From: Strongylocentrotus droebachiensis
Lineage: Eukaryota > Echinodermata > Echinoidea > Camarodonta > Strongylocentrotidae
Direction: 5' to 3'
NCBI GenBank assembly: GCA_035222895.1
Contig: JAVYIG010000865.1
Location: 319,501 to 383,500 of the forward strand
Length of the DNA: 64,000 bases
The first letter of the stretch is position 1; the number at the start of each line of letters is the position of its first letter. A program made the position numbers and the translations under genes. A model generated the notes under the pieces. It did not search any database. It was not told where the DNA came from and saw nothing but the letters and a program-made list of their open reading frames with translations. Of this stretch, positions 45,901-59,100 are shown in pieces.

Positions 45901-48900
45901 CTCTTTTTCTTATGTTAATTGAGAGCTGATTTGATGAGATAACCACCTGTCAGTGACCTTGCAGCGTGGTCTAATCCCCCTGGCCAAACTAGTACAGCCA
46001 GCCTTTAACAAATATTGTTCATTGTCATATTCCTCCATCTCTTTCTCCCGCACCCTCTCCCACAAACACAGAGGACTACTGGGTGATATACACAGACTAC
46101 GTGGACCACGCCTTGGTCTACAGCTGTTCCCAGAGGAACGAGGATGGGACCTGTCCTGAGGATAGAGCTCGGGTGTGGTTCTTGGGGCGGGCTGGAACAC
46201 TGTCGGTAGATGCACGTCATCACATGGAGTCCTTGCTCTCAGGCTTGTGTGTGGAGGTCAGCAGGATGCAGGATATATCTACAGGTGAGTACAAGCAGTG
46301 ATAAAAATATTATGTAAGGAGTGGAAAACTAAACAGGGAAATATTGCATGTGGTAGGGCATTAAAAAAAGTACCCTTATATAGCAATTTAATGAAAGAAT
46401 GGCAAAATACTTTGGTCACATCACATTATTTTGTCAGATTTGTTGGAAGTTAAAATAGAAGGTACCGTATTAGAACAAGAGGGAAGCCAATTAGAACCAA
46501 CTGGGAAGAGAACTTTAAGACCTGGAGTAGAAGAACACTGCACGAGTGCACTAGAATGGGGGAAATGATGCCATCAACCGCCCAGCTGGGAGACGATACC
46601 ATAGGAGATAGATAGTACAGGCAGATAGTTAAAAATATGTTGTCATAGGCAATGTATTTTTTTAAAGGTAGAGTAAAGGTGGAATAAAACTTTATATTGC
46701 ATACCATCTTTTGCAAAGACTTCTATGATCATTTACATTTCCAACAAAACTTGATATCAGATCACTTTAAAGTACATAATTAATAAAAGTCAGTAATTAA
46801 GCAGTTCTTTGGAACAAATGTATATATTGCAATAGGAGCAATATCCTTGATTAAACATGCCAGATATGTGTCATAAAGATTTACTGTTATACTGTAAATT
46901 TTGAAGCATATTTTGATTAAGGACATGCTTGCAGTAATTACATGTTCAGTCCCATGTTTGATCATGTTTTGCTTTAATGACGTAAGCCTTGTTCACATGC
47001 CAGATGTTAAAACTGCCTCAAAACAACAACAAACAAAATACTTTATAAAATTCTTCTATGTGTAAATGAACGGAGCGTAGGGGCAAGAAAAAAATCGTTC
47101 TAGAACACGTTCTGCTCTGCTTTTGATTTCTAACACTAAACAATTCTTAACTTCTATCCTGGACCTAACTATATCCCTAATCCTGACCTTTAACCTAGCC
47201 TTAGCATAACACTTAATTGCAACATTAACCATAACCCAAAGTATTTGATCTTAAATAAAGCTAGGAGAAAATGTTACCTTTGCATGTTTGTGGCCACCAC
47301 AGGGTAGCAACAAATACCATAAGTGCATTTACTTTAATATCTATGTTTAAATAAATATAAAGTGTACTATAGATGCTTATTTCATTTTATTTTTCTGTTG
47401 CTGATCTTTTTATGCCATATCCCTTAAAGGTACTATGTCCCATTTGCAGGCCAAAAAATGAAAAGGTTAAATTTCAATGACATTTGAAAGATAATACTAA
47501 TTTAGAACTCCCCTTAAAAATAGGGGGCTTGAAAATGTCTTTAAGTGGGAAAATAACGACTACCGTATTTGCCGGCGTAAAGGCCGCACCCCCGCATAGG
47601 CCGCACCCCCAACTTTGACATTTCGTAGAGAAAAAAAAAGAGAGAAAAAAAAAAAAGAGAAAAAAAAAAAAAAAAACCAAAGAAAATAATTATAATTTTC
47701 CCGTAGAACTCTATTTTTCCTACAAACTAATACCAAAATTATCAATCATTTTATAAATTTACAGGAAGTTTACCTAAAAAATGATCGTAATTTAGCAAAT
47801 CTTCATCGATTTTTAGGCAGAGTAGCCGTTCATGGGACACTAGAGGGCGCTTCGCATGCATACAGAAACCTGAATGGTCAACCTATCGCAGGGTGGAAGC
47901 ATGGTGGAAGGATTTTTTTATTTTTTATAATGTTATCCGGTCTTACCCCTATCGTACCATCAAATGGAGAAAATAAACAAGCTTTTGTATTGTTATTAGA
48001 GATCTACCGAGGTTAGTTTGTCGCTTTAATTAATTAGATAGTCTCAATTATAATTCAGAATTATCTTACTGAAAAGTTAACAACACCGATGATTGCGCGC
48101 TGTGCATCTCCGGAGGTGCGTTGGATTTGTTACCAACTCTCAGCCCCGTAGCTCCCCGACACAGAGTGTGTGAGTAAGGTATGATTTTGGTTACCAAAAT
48201 CATACCTTACTCACACACTCTTTGGTGGGGAGCTACGGGGCTGGGAGTTGCTAACAAATCCAACGCACCTTCGGAGATGCACAGCGCGCAATCATCGGTG
48301 TTCTTAAGGACATTTTTACAACTTTACAAGTACGAGTTTCTGGTCAGTTTTCTTCTTATTTCTTTGGTTGCACAACGATTAAAAAGATAACTTCTTCAAA
48401 TTTGCTGCTGACGTGGTTCAGAAAAGATCTTGTCCGATGTGTTTCAAGTCAATTTTGTTAATATATTTTGTTGTATGAAGTTGCCTACAAATAATGGACG
48501 TGCTGTTTTGACCGCTGAATTTTGTTGTTGTTGCGTATACGCCGCACCCCGACTTTTTGATTTTTTCTCACCCGAAAATACTGCGGCCTTTACGCCGGCA
48601 AATACGGTATTAGTTGTCAAATCGACTTAGGAGCTATAGAGCCAATAAGTAATAGTCTTGATTTTCAGACCATTGTACTGCATTGTCGTACGTTTTATGC
48701 TGCGCAAAGATTCAATCAGTTTGATTTTGGCCATTACAAGAAGTTGGGTTATTGATGTAGACAAATCCTTTACAGCTCATTTTATGTATGTTATTACCAA
48801 AGAAGAAAAAAAGCCAGTCAGTCACTCAATACTGACAATAGTGTCTGACAGTGAAGTCTAGCAAGTAAATGGGTTTCCTTGCATAATTTGAATATTAGGA

Positions 48901-50165
48901 CACTGCTAACGTTTAAATTTCACAGATAGGACACACATGACATATTCATAATTCCTGCAAAGTTCTACAAAATTTGAGGTTGGCTGCAAAAGGGACATAG
49001 TATCTTTAATGTGTGAAAAAATCCTGAAGTTAATTGGGTTCAATGTTCAAAGTTTGTTTGCTCACAAAAAGTTAAGCTCTTCATGAACTGTCATCGAACT
49101 GACATACTTTTAAAAACCCTGCACATTACATGCAATTGGATGAGTGATTGGCCTGATATAAGTGTCAATCTTCCAGTTTATCAATGTCATAAAGATGGTA
49201 TCAAATATAAAGAAAATCAAAGTTAGTAATGATCTGCATTTTATCTGTATGAATAGGAATTGTATAAATAAACAAGTTTGGATGAAAAGATACTCAATAG
49301 TTTTGACCCAAGTCTTGACAATTGTTACCTCATATCTTTACTTTTCAAAGACTATGTAAACTTCCATATACTGCAGTTAAGAAAACTGAATGATAATTCA
49401 TTGAAAAATGCTATACCGGTATATGCAACTTTGATAAGCATTGTTTGGAAATGATTAAGTTATATGTCTATACATTTTTTCATCGAGCCATCTGTTTTGA
49501 AAATATATATATATATATATATATATCGTCCTTGTTTTCACGAAGTGACGGTAGTGAGGAAAATCGTAACGCAAAGTGAATGCAATTTTTTTTCACTACC
49601 GTCACTTCGTGAAAACAGCGACGATATATATATTTTCAAGTAAGTGTAGGTACAAATATGGAAAGCAAGGTTTCTCATAATAATATTTCTGCGTCTATAA
49701 AAGTAGTGAAAAGGGGTTCATGAAATGAAATGTGTGTAAATAGTTGTATATACTGTACATTATGTATCATTATACCGGAGTGTTGGCTCAGTCAGTAGAG
49801 CGTCCGCCTTACAACGGGGAGGTCGTGGGTTCGAACCCCGGCCGCGTCATACCAAAAGACTGCTGCTACCTTGTTTGGCATTCAACAATAAGAGATAGAG
49901 CAATGTCGATCTGGCGCTGCTCAGTGGCTGCCGGGCTCACGCTCAATTGGCAAAAAGAATTTCCATTTTCGGTTTAACTTAATAAAATTTGGAGTGGACT
50001 TTAAAAGATTATTATTATTATTATTATTATTATCTTATTTTTCTTTGCATGAAATAGTCTTCTTCATCTATGGTCTATTGTTTTAACTCCCTTTTATTTC
50101 TTGTGTCTTGTTAGGATGTGATGCTGAGCTTGGAGTTCCAACGTCAGTAGAGACAATGCCGCATG
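36901..50165 (+). CDS. Lipocalin module 1 with signal peptide
   Basis: Exons: 36901-37053, 39829-39950, 44341-44453, 46072-46284, 50115-50165 (652 nt). Exon 1 starts at the ATG with purine at -3; a TTG just upstream is not needed. Mature start is likely near SAAHGRL. Domain landmarks: SCVVTDFQVHDDFDVNR, YVGTWYTIS, QNGCASGMEF, KLLLQPRGVPVP, EDYWVIYTDY, LVYSC, EDGTC, LCVEVSR, GCDAELG. The linker to module 2 is PTSVETMPH. It is the most divergent module in its TDY exon (FLGRAGTLS in place of the SRDP turn). Introns are the longest of the gene and hold many transposons. Confidence 0.92.
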
Positions 50166-53100
50166 GTGAGTATAAAACTAATTTGATATAAATCAGAAAG
50201 GCTAGTCTTGTTGCACAAATATACAAATATTGTAGTCAGTGACTCCATCATATTCAGTCTAACCCACAGTGTATTATAGACTCATTTGAATGACCCATTT
50301 GAATATCAAGAGAGTCTTCAGTTTTATGGCATTGCAAATGATTTTATGTACATTATATCATATTTGTCAGGAACATATTTTGAATTCAAACGTATGTAAG
50401 GTAAATGTATCTATTTTTAAAATACTGTTGTATAGTTTTACTATGTAGAGCATACTAAATACTTTTTGTTATTATTATTATTATTTAATATCATAATGAT
50501 TAGTCTTGTAATATTGTTATTCTAAGAGAATGCTAAGTGGAAAATGCCTTTTTTGTAATTATTTGTTAATTATTATCATTATTCTACTTTTTTTGTTGGT
50601 ATCAGCTCATGGAGGAATGGCACCATCAACATGTCTTGTGAATGACATCCATACTATGGCAAACTTTGACAAAAACCAGGTATGCTATCACTGCTCTCAA
50701 ACTACTGTACAGTGAAACCTTTGTACACAGACTACAGGAAAGTGATATTCTACACAGATTCCCTATAATTCAGGTTAACATGATAAACATGGTTCAAGGG
50801 GACGCACAATGCAATATTCGTATAAAGCAGGAGGTGTTTATTTGCATTAAAATTAATAAATTTATGTGTTGTCAGTACCCCAAAATCAGTCAGACTTGCA
50901 GCCTCTAAATGTATGTGATGTACTCTGGAATATTCCTCCTTTGTCTTGTACATGTGTAAAACATAAGTAGGGATATCATGCAAACCCCCTTGCAAACCTA
51001 TGTAAACATTAAACTGATTACCGGTAGCCTTTGAGGTTAAAGAGTAACTGGTCAAGGTAATTTGTATAATAGGTTAACTTTATCTCTACATCAAGCTATT
51101 CATGAATGAATATCAGTAGTGAGCATCAAATCTTTGATTCTCCAGAGCAAATCTACAACTTATGAACTTTAAACAATTGTAGAATAAACACTGAAAGGAA
51201 TGGAATGAAATAGCTTTTAATGAACACCTTCATGATATCTGAACAAGGCCTTACTGAACAGAGTATCTATGTATAGTCACATTGCCTTGTTATGTTAAGG
51301 GATCAAGATGATAAGATAAATGTCATGGATAAAAGATAAATGTGTAGTACATGTGATAGCACACATGGAGCTGATTTTGAAGAAGGTCTTAGCAAATTAC
51401 TAGTATTTAACATTTGTCACTTGGGCTATTACAGAAATCAATTTAGTGCGTTAAATATGATAACCAAGAAGAACAAACACAAAATGTTGATGTACATGTA
51501 AATGAGAGAATATTTTAAAGTAATTTATTGGATATGTGTGTCAGTCCAAAACACAGCAAAATAATTAAAAAGACCAGAAGACATCTCTCGTAATACCTTA
51601 CGAGGAAGTATTTTTTTTTGAATAAAATAATATGTTTTCAATTATTTCAAGAATGATTTATGCAAATGCATTTCGGTTGACCATGTTAAGTGGTGCTTTT
51701 ATCAGACAATCCAAACTTGATGCCACATTGGCTTGAATAAATTGAGATGATCGACATTTAAGAGGAAAATGATTAGGTAAAATAAAAATGGTAAAAAATA
51801 TGAATTATCATGATATCAGAAGAATAAATGTTAATTGTGCTTCAACCCTCATGGAAAGCCCTGCATATTACCCTTTGTAAATATAGTTAAAATTTACTGT
51901 TACCTTGTATACTTTGATTTTTATATTGCGTAATAAATTGAATTGAATTGACATTGTTCTACTTCTTTTCCATCACCTTGCAGTACACGGGCACCTGGTA
52001 TGTGATATCTCATCTCCAGGGTGACATCTACCCCTACCATAGGATCTCACATTATACACTGGATGAACAGAACTCATTCAGGATGCTCACACACAGAATA
52101 ACAAGGTAGGCTAGCTTTCAAATGTGATCGAGCTCGTGTAAGCTCTCGTACTTCAGACACATTTATTCCAAATTGCTTTTGATGGTTTCCTTACTCTGTT
52201 CACATTGAAATATATTTCATATGTATTGTAATTTGTAGGTTTATTTGTAATTTTTTGTTTTGTTTAATATGTAATTGTTTATCATTGTATTTTGTTTTGT
52301 TATAGAGCTGTTAAAGCCCTTTATAATCACCGTTTTTATTATTATAATACTTTAGGTATGGTTTGAATTTATGAATATTTCTTGAAATGGAATTGCAAAG
52401 ACTGCAATTTTGGTTTACCTGATACCGGTATTTCAAATTCATTCTTTGGGCGACCAAATTTTCAATGCTGGTTATTTTTGTTTCCCCCAAATATTATCCG
52501 GGATATCAAATATTATCTGGGATATAAAATTAAAGCTCAAGCAGCCTTCTCACAATTTTGCTGCCATCAAATTTATAAGTGCCTGTAAATGTATATATAT
52601 ATATATTGACACAAGTTTCTAGTCAGTACAGAGTCCTTTAAACAAAAAACACTAGATACAAACATTCTTCATCCTTCGTTCATTTACATCTCTTAGCCCT
52701 GGTGAATGCTCCACTGCTTGGAAGTTTGAAGGCCAGGCCTACAATCCCGACACATCAGAAACGACCTCTAAGCTGGTCTTGAAACCTTTTGGCATGCCAG
52801 TGTACGGTGGTATGTACAAACCTGCAATCCTATCAAATTTAGCTCATTGGGATGTGTGATTTTGACTTGATTTTGATTTTGACTGAATTTAAAAAAAATC
52901 TTTTTATCTCTAGATTTGAATGATAAAGTCACTGATTCACACTATATATCTCAATTTTGTCTGTATTACATTTGTATTACTCAGCTAACACCAGAATATC
53001 TAATGGAATGTTTAAAACTTTAGAAAAATACAACTCGTATGAAAGTATTTGAAGTTCATCAGAAAATCGGTCATGCTGTAATGATCTTTATTTCTTTAAA

Positions 53101-56100
53101 TCAATAAACCACTTGATATCTATCTATCTGTAAATCAATATGTTCAAATTGAAAGCATCTTGGAGAGAAATGAAACTTTGATAACATTTTTGGATGGGAA
53201 CCCATCATTATAGTTCAATCTGACTGAGTCGGCTTGATAAGGCCTAAACAAAAATGTTGTATTGTCCTTTAGGTGCCAAAAAAATGGGTCGGTCGGTCAG
53301 AAATCTTTTGAAAACTTTTTAAAAACTTTAACAAAAAAATGTTAATCCCTCTTTGGTCTGATATTTCTCAGTTTTTAATGCTTCAATACATTTTTTTCTT
53401 CTAAAAAACGGTAAAAAAATAAGGGTCCTAATTGGGGTGAAAATTCAACTTTTGTTCTCCATTCCCTTAGAGGACTACTGGGTGATCTACACGGACTACA
53501 CCGACCACGCCCTAATCTACAGCTGCCGGGAGACGAACGAGGATGGGACCTGCAAGGCGGAGGCCTCTCACGCTTGGATGATGAGCCGTGACCCGACCTT
53601 GACCCCTGCCGCCAGGTCACACATGGAGATGCTGCTAACGGAGATGTGTGTGGATGTTTCCCGGCTGGTCAATACACCTCATGGTATGTACATACAGTGG
53701 CGTATCATAACAGGGCCCCGTCTTACAAAGAGCCGATCTCGATATCAATGGCAACTTATTTGCGATTAATATTAATCGAAACTATGTACATAAGAGATAA
53801 GAGACTGCAAACTTGCGATTGATTGGAGGACTTGGGATTGATTCGGATCAATCATAAGTCTAATTTGAAAGACGGGGCCCAGGATTATAAAATGTTGGGG
53901 CACCCTAAACTTAACTCGCTGCCTTCTGCAGTGGTTGACTTTCAGAAGATGAACAGACTGTTTTAGTTAACTTTTGTTTACACATATAGATTCTGTTGTA
54001 CATTACAAAGAATTTGGCAATACATTGATTCAGTTCCCTGCAAATAGAAAAGTTAATACATGTACATGCATTATCAAGTACTTTTGACCAGTGTTGTGTA
54101 TCTCTTTGTATTTCAATTTATATTTGAAATGCAACTATTTATATATATGGTTGCAATAATAAAAGAAATGAATAAATACATATTTTGGGGAGTTGGTATA
54201 CATTTTATTGCTATAATGTATCATGTTTATTTGTGTTCTGTTTCTCAACCTCAGAATGCGATGAACTTCTTGGACCTGAGAGCCTTATTGACCAAGGTAT
54301 GATTCTTGCTCCTCGATCTATGTTTCTATGGGGGAATGTCCTCAAAGTCCTACTCTAGAACATTAATTCTTGTCTTCTGCTTAGTAGATATTTCTTGAAT
54401 CAATGGTCACTCACCTACTGATTCTAAATAGTTAAACTATCTGTGATAAAGATTGTCATATATTGTTTTTTTTGTGGAAATTAATTTTTTTGACAGCTTA
54501 CATTATAAAGTGATTTCTTTGAATGCTGAGTTGTGATACAAGTCCATTTTCTGAAGAAAATATTTAACCAACTGAATATACCTTTTCATGTGGAAAGTCT
54601 TAATTTTACTTGTGTGAAATGAATCATATTGATGTCGGGTTGCCTTCAAATAGTTTCAAGTTTCAAGTTCATTGTTCCACATTTTACAGAAACTATAAAC
54701 ATACATATAAAATAAAAAAATTATACAATACAATTGTAGTCAATGTGAGGAACCTATTAAAAAGCAGTGCTTGTATAATACAGGTTCCTGGGAAAAAAAA
54801 GTAATGTAGATGAAAAACAGTAGCAGTAGAGAGAGACGTAAGTTAGAGGAGAGAATTTAAAAAACACAAAGAAATAAGGACATTTTTATACAAAATAATG
54901 CAGTAGCACCAATACCCAAGTACAAAGGGTGTAGAACAAACAGGGTTGTGATTTATAAAACCTTCTGTCTATTTTCATTAACAGGTCCAGCCAATGAATG
55001 TGTTGTGCATAGCTTTGAGACCATGCAGAGCTTCGACAAGGAGCGAGTAAGTTTTGATAGCATACATACACCTGTGGTGTGAATAGATGTGAATAGATGG
55101 CTCTGACTGGTCCTCAAGAATAGAAGTATTAGTAATGATGAGGCTAAATAAGACAATATTATATCATTAATACTTGAATGAGTTTACTTCCCTAGATTTG
55201 GCTTTTTAAATATCCCCCAATGTCCCTTCATATTCGAGAGTACACTATTTGGGGACCATTTTCTTCAGGAAATGTGATGGGTCACACAATATCTTACTCT
55301 GATTTCCTGTTTTTGTTGTTGTTGTAAATGTTTGTAGTACCAAGGAACATGGTATGTCATCTCCCATCTTGAAGAGAGCGTCTACCCCTACCAACGCATC
55401 TCAAACTATACACTGGAGACGGATGGCTCTTTTACCATGGCAACTGAGCGTATCACAGAGTAAGTAAACAGTTTATGCAGTTTGGTTCAATACTTACATG
55501 TGGTTTATACTTTTGTACTTTTGTGTCTATACAATATGGTACAGTCGATGTATGCTAATGTAGCATTGAACTGTTCTACAGAAATTTGTTTTTAACAATT
55601 GGCCCTTGAAATATTGTTTTGTAGTATATATTGGCTAATATTGGTGACACTGTATTTAAAAGTAAAAAGTTCACTTCTCATTTTCAGGCAAAAGGATTAT
55701 TGTTAACAGTGTGTAAATAGTGATATTTATCTCCTGATTTCTTTGTTTTCTGAGTGCATTTTGGAACTTTATCTTTGATCTTTAGATAATATCTTTTCCT
55801 TCCCATAATGAATTATAAAAAAATATAGATTGTATTGATTTGTGACCATGGTTACATCCCTTGAGAGACCAATGCCAGTAAATGGTGAGAGCGAACAGTG
55901 GCATGAATGGCCTGCCATAGTTAAGTCCAACTTAAAGTTGATCTTAGTCTTTGTGAAACATCCCCCAGGAGAAATATGCCACCTCGTGTTAATCTTTTAC
56001 TGGGTTTCATGATAGTCGAAACACTTGTGATCAATCTTACTGCCATATATCAAGAAATGAAAACTTGAAACTGTATTGTATTTACTATAGACAAGGAGCC

Positions 56101-59100
56101 TGCGATAGTGCAATGCGCTTTGAGGCGGCCGCTTCCCAACCTGCCGAGTCGACTTCATCATCCAAACTGACTCTAAAACCAAGAGGCATGGACGTAGAAG
56201 GAGGTAATGTTTCTGTAATGTTATTTTTGTAACGTTTCCCGGGCCACCCCGTTCACTCGAACAAATAAAATAATTCACTTATTTTGTTTTAAAATACAAT
56301 AGGAAAACTTTCTGTAAAGCAATATTCTGAAGAATTTCTATGTCAAAGTATATGATGTATTATGTATGTAAACTTATTTTGATTCTTTGTACGTTTGTAA
56401 AATGTGAGCAAAACAAATTTCCAATATTGGACAATAAATTAAAATTGAAATTGAAATTGAAAAATTGTATGATTATAGATGTTTGTACTTCTAAAAGAAA
56501 GCATCAATTGCTCTTAATCTCCAAGAACTCCATTAATTTAACTTGAATTGTACTTGCAGTAAACAAAAAAAAAAGAACTTGAAAATACATGTACTTGACA
56601 TAAAATCAGTGCAAAAGGTATGGAAAGCAAGACTATGTGGATGACAACATCGCCATGGATTTCCTTTGAAATTTATACTCTAGTTTTGATAATCCATGTA
56701 TCTATGGTTTTTGAAAATCGTATGGATATAATGCCTGGAATTCTTGTTTTTGCCATTGTAAATGAATATGAACTTCTCCCTTTTAAAATTTGGTAACTCT
56801 TCTATTACAATACTATTATTAGTGTTATCAATGTTATTATCATGGTGATTTCAATTACTTTCATTATTGTTAACAGGAATAATACATTTTTTTTCTTTTT
56901 ATCATAATCATCCTCATGTCTTTTGTGTTCAATTCTTAAACATTTCAGAGGACTACTGGATAGTATACACAGACTACACCCGCTCTGCTCTAGTCTACAG
57001 CTGTGGAACCAAGAACCTGGACGGAACCTGTCAGGAGGAATCAGTTAAGGTGTGGCTTCTTAGCCGCCATCCCAAGATGTCTGACTTCGCCCGAAGCTAC
57101 CTGGTGTCCCGCATGCGAGAGCTTTGCGTCGACCCACAGAACCTTGTGGATACACCATCAGGTACAGGAGATATTGGCTGTTTGGAACCAGGGGCCTGTT
57201 TCATTATACTTGTGATCTATAACAAATGATAAATTTCTATGACAAATTTGCTCTCAGCCAATCAGATGCCACAATTTCAGTAGCTTATAACAGCTATTGC
57301 CACTTATTATCGATGACACGTTTGATGAAACGGGGCCCTGAAGGGCGTTTACTCCTTTACTTTAACACAGAGTTAACACCCTTCTGGCTCTGAAATTATA
57401 AACCATTTACTGTTAGAAACTTAATTATTCATACCCATACCAAGTTTTGTAATTGTTTAAGTATGTGAAAAATTGATTTGTCCCAATTTATTTTTCTTGA
57501 GAATGTGACATAGTCGAGCTTATGCTACCGTCACAAAGGTTCGTACGAACGATAATTTCGTACGAATCTCCCTGTTTTTCCATTGTCTTCCCGAATTTCC
57601 ATTGTCTGAAAATCGTTCGTATGGCGTTCGTAGCAGATCGTAATGGCATTTGTGACCGAGTCTAAACGTCTAAAAGTATTTGATAAATGCCCTAATTAAA
57701 CCAGTCCACCTTTCATTCTTGACTTACAAAGACACCAACAAAACACATCAAATTTACAATGTTTATGAATAGTTTAGTTAACTGTAATAAGAACTGCATT
57801 TTCTATATCTTTCTGTATCTCTCTTTTCTTTCTATATTCTTTGGAAAGCCATTCTTATCTCTCCATGTTGATCTCTTTATTTGATTTGACCGTCCCATAA
57901 ATCTGGAATTCTACGGTCGGCATTTAAAAAAACAAAACAAAAAAAACAAAATTTTAGATTTATTTTTATTAATGAATAAAAATATATGTAATTTGTTTGT
58001 TTAAATTGTATATTAATGCATAAAATCAAATTATTTCAAAATTCTCACTCATGAAAACCATGGATAATTATGAGGTGAAAAAGATATCAATGGAATGATG
58101 ACGCTGAAGCACATGTAGTAAAGCATTAAAAACTGAAATATCAGCTAAAAGAGTGCGGGAAAAAGAAAAAAAACATTCAAATCTGAAAATATCGGCCCAA
58201 AGAGGGCGACAAAAAAAGGTTCTGACCGACCGACCCATGTTTCGGCACCTAAAGGGCAATACAACCAGTTTTTATTTTAGGCCTAATAGTAATGTTATTG
58301 GTTACAGTAAAGAGTTTTGGTGTGCAATTTCTGTCAGTTATAAGAAACATGCTAGATAAATTGTGTAATAGTCACTATTTGATTTGATTTGATTATCTTC
58401 TGCATTCATGTATCAAGTATTTTTTTTTTCGATAACAATAATAATATAAAGTACAATAAGTATTTTCTGACAATGAATCATAAATAATCCAATATATATA
58501 TTTACAAATTGTTATTTTCAAAAACAAAATGATAAAATGTCATATATACTAAATTTCCTCAAAAACTATGTAGAAGGACTGCAGTCCGTCTTTTTATCTG
58601 CTATTAATTCTCTCCTCCCGTCACATTCACATTTGATATTTGTTCTTGTTGTCTTTTCCTCAGAATGTGATGAAGCTTTAGGAGTTGCAAGAGCAGGTAA
58701 TATCTTTGATGAATGAGTATTTGTTTGAGTGTTGAGTAATTACCTACTTGATGTTGATAGTGCCATCAAGGAAACTTAGATTGATTATATTTTGCAATGG
58801 TAATGGATTAGCTCTACATTTTAGTTTCATTCTTTGAATTTCAGACCAGTCCATAACTGTAGCGTTTCATGCAATCCAAGTATAAGAAAATGATATTAAG
58901 CTATTTAGAGAAGTGTTCTCTTGTGAACATTTAAAGTGCATCATATATTACCTTTAATAGTCGCCAATATCCAGTACTTTCGGAACGAAAGGGATGAACA
59001 AAATCACCTGGTCACTTTAATATGACCTTTCCAAAGAATTTCATATGCATGCACAGCATCTCAGTCATTGATAGTTTTTTCCCTCTTTTTTTCTGGCATT

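Noticed and set aside
49774-49850. A tRNA gene
   Set aside because: A and B boxes are present but the acceptor stem fails and a SINE body with an ATT tail follows.
53437-53769. Independent small lipocalin gene
   Set aside because: The homologous part is exactly the 213-nt TDY exon bounded by AG and GT; the open frame runs into intron on both sides.
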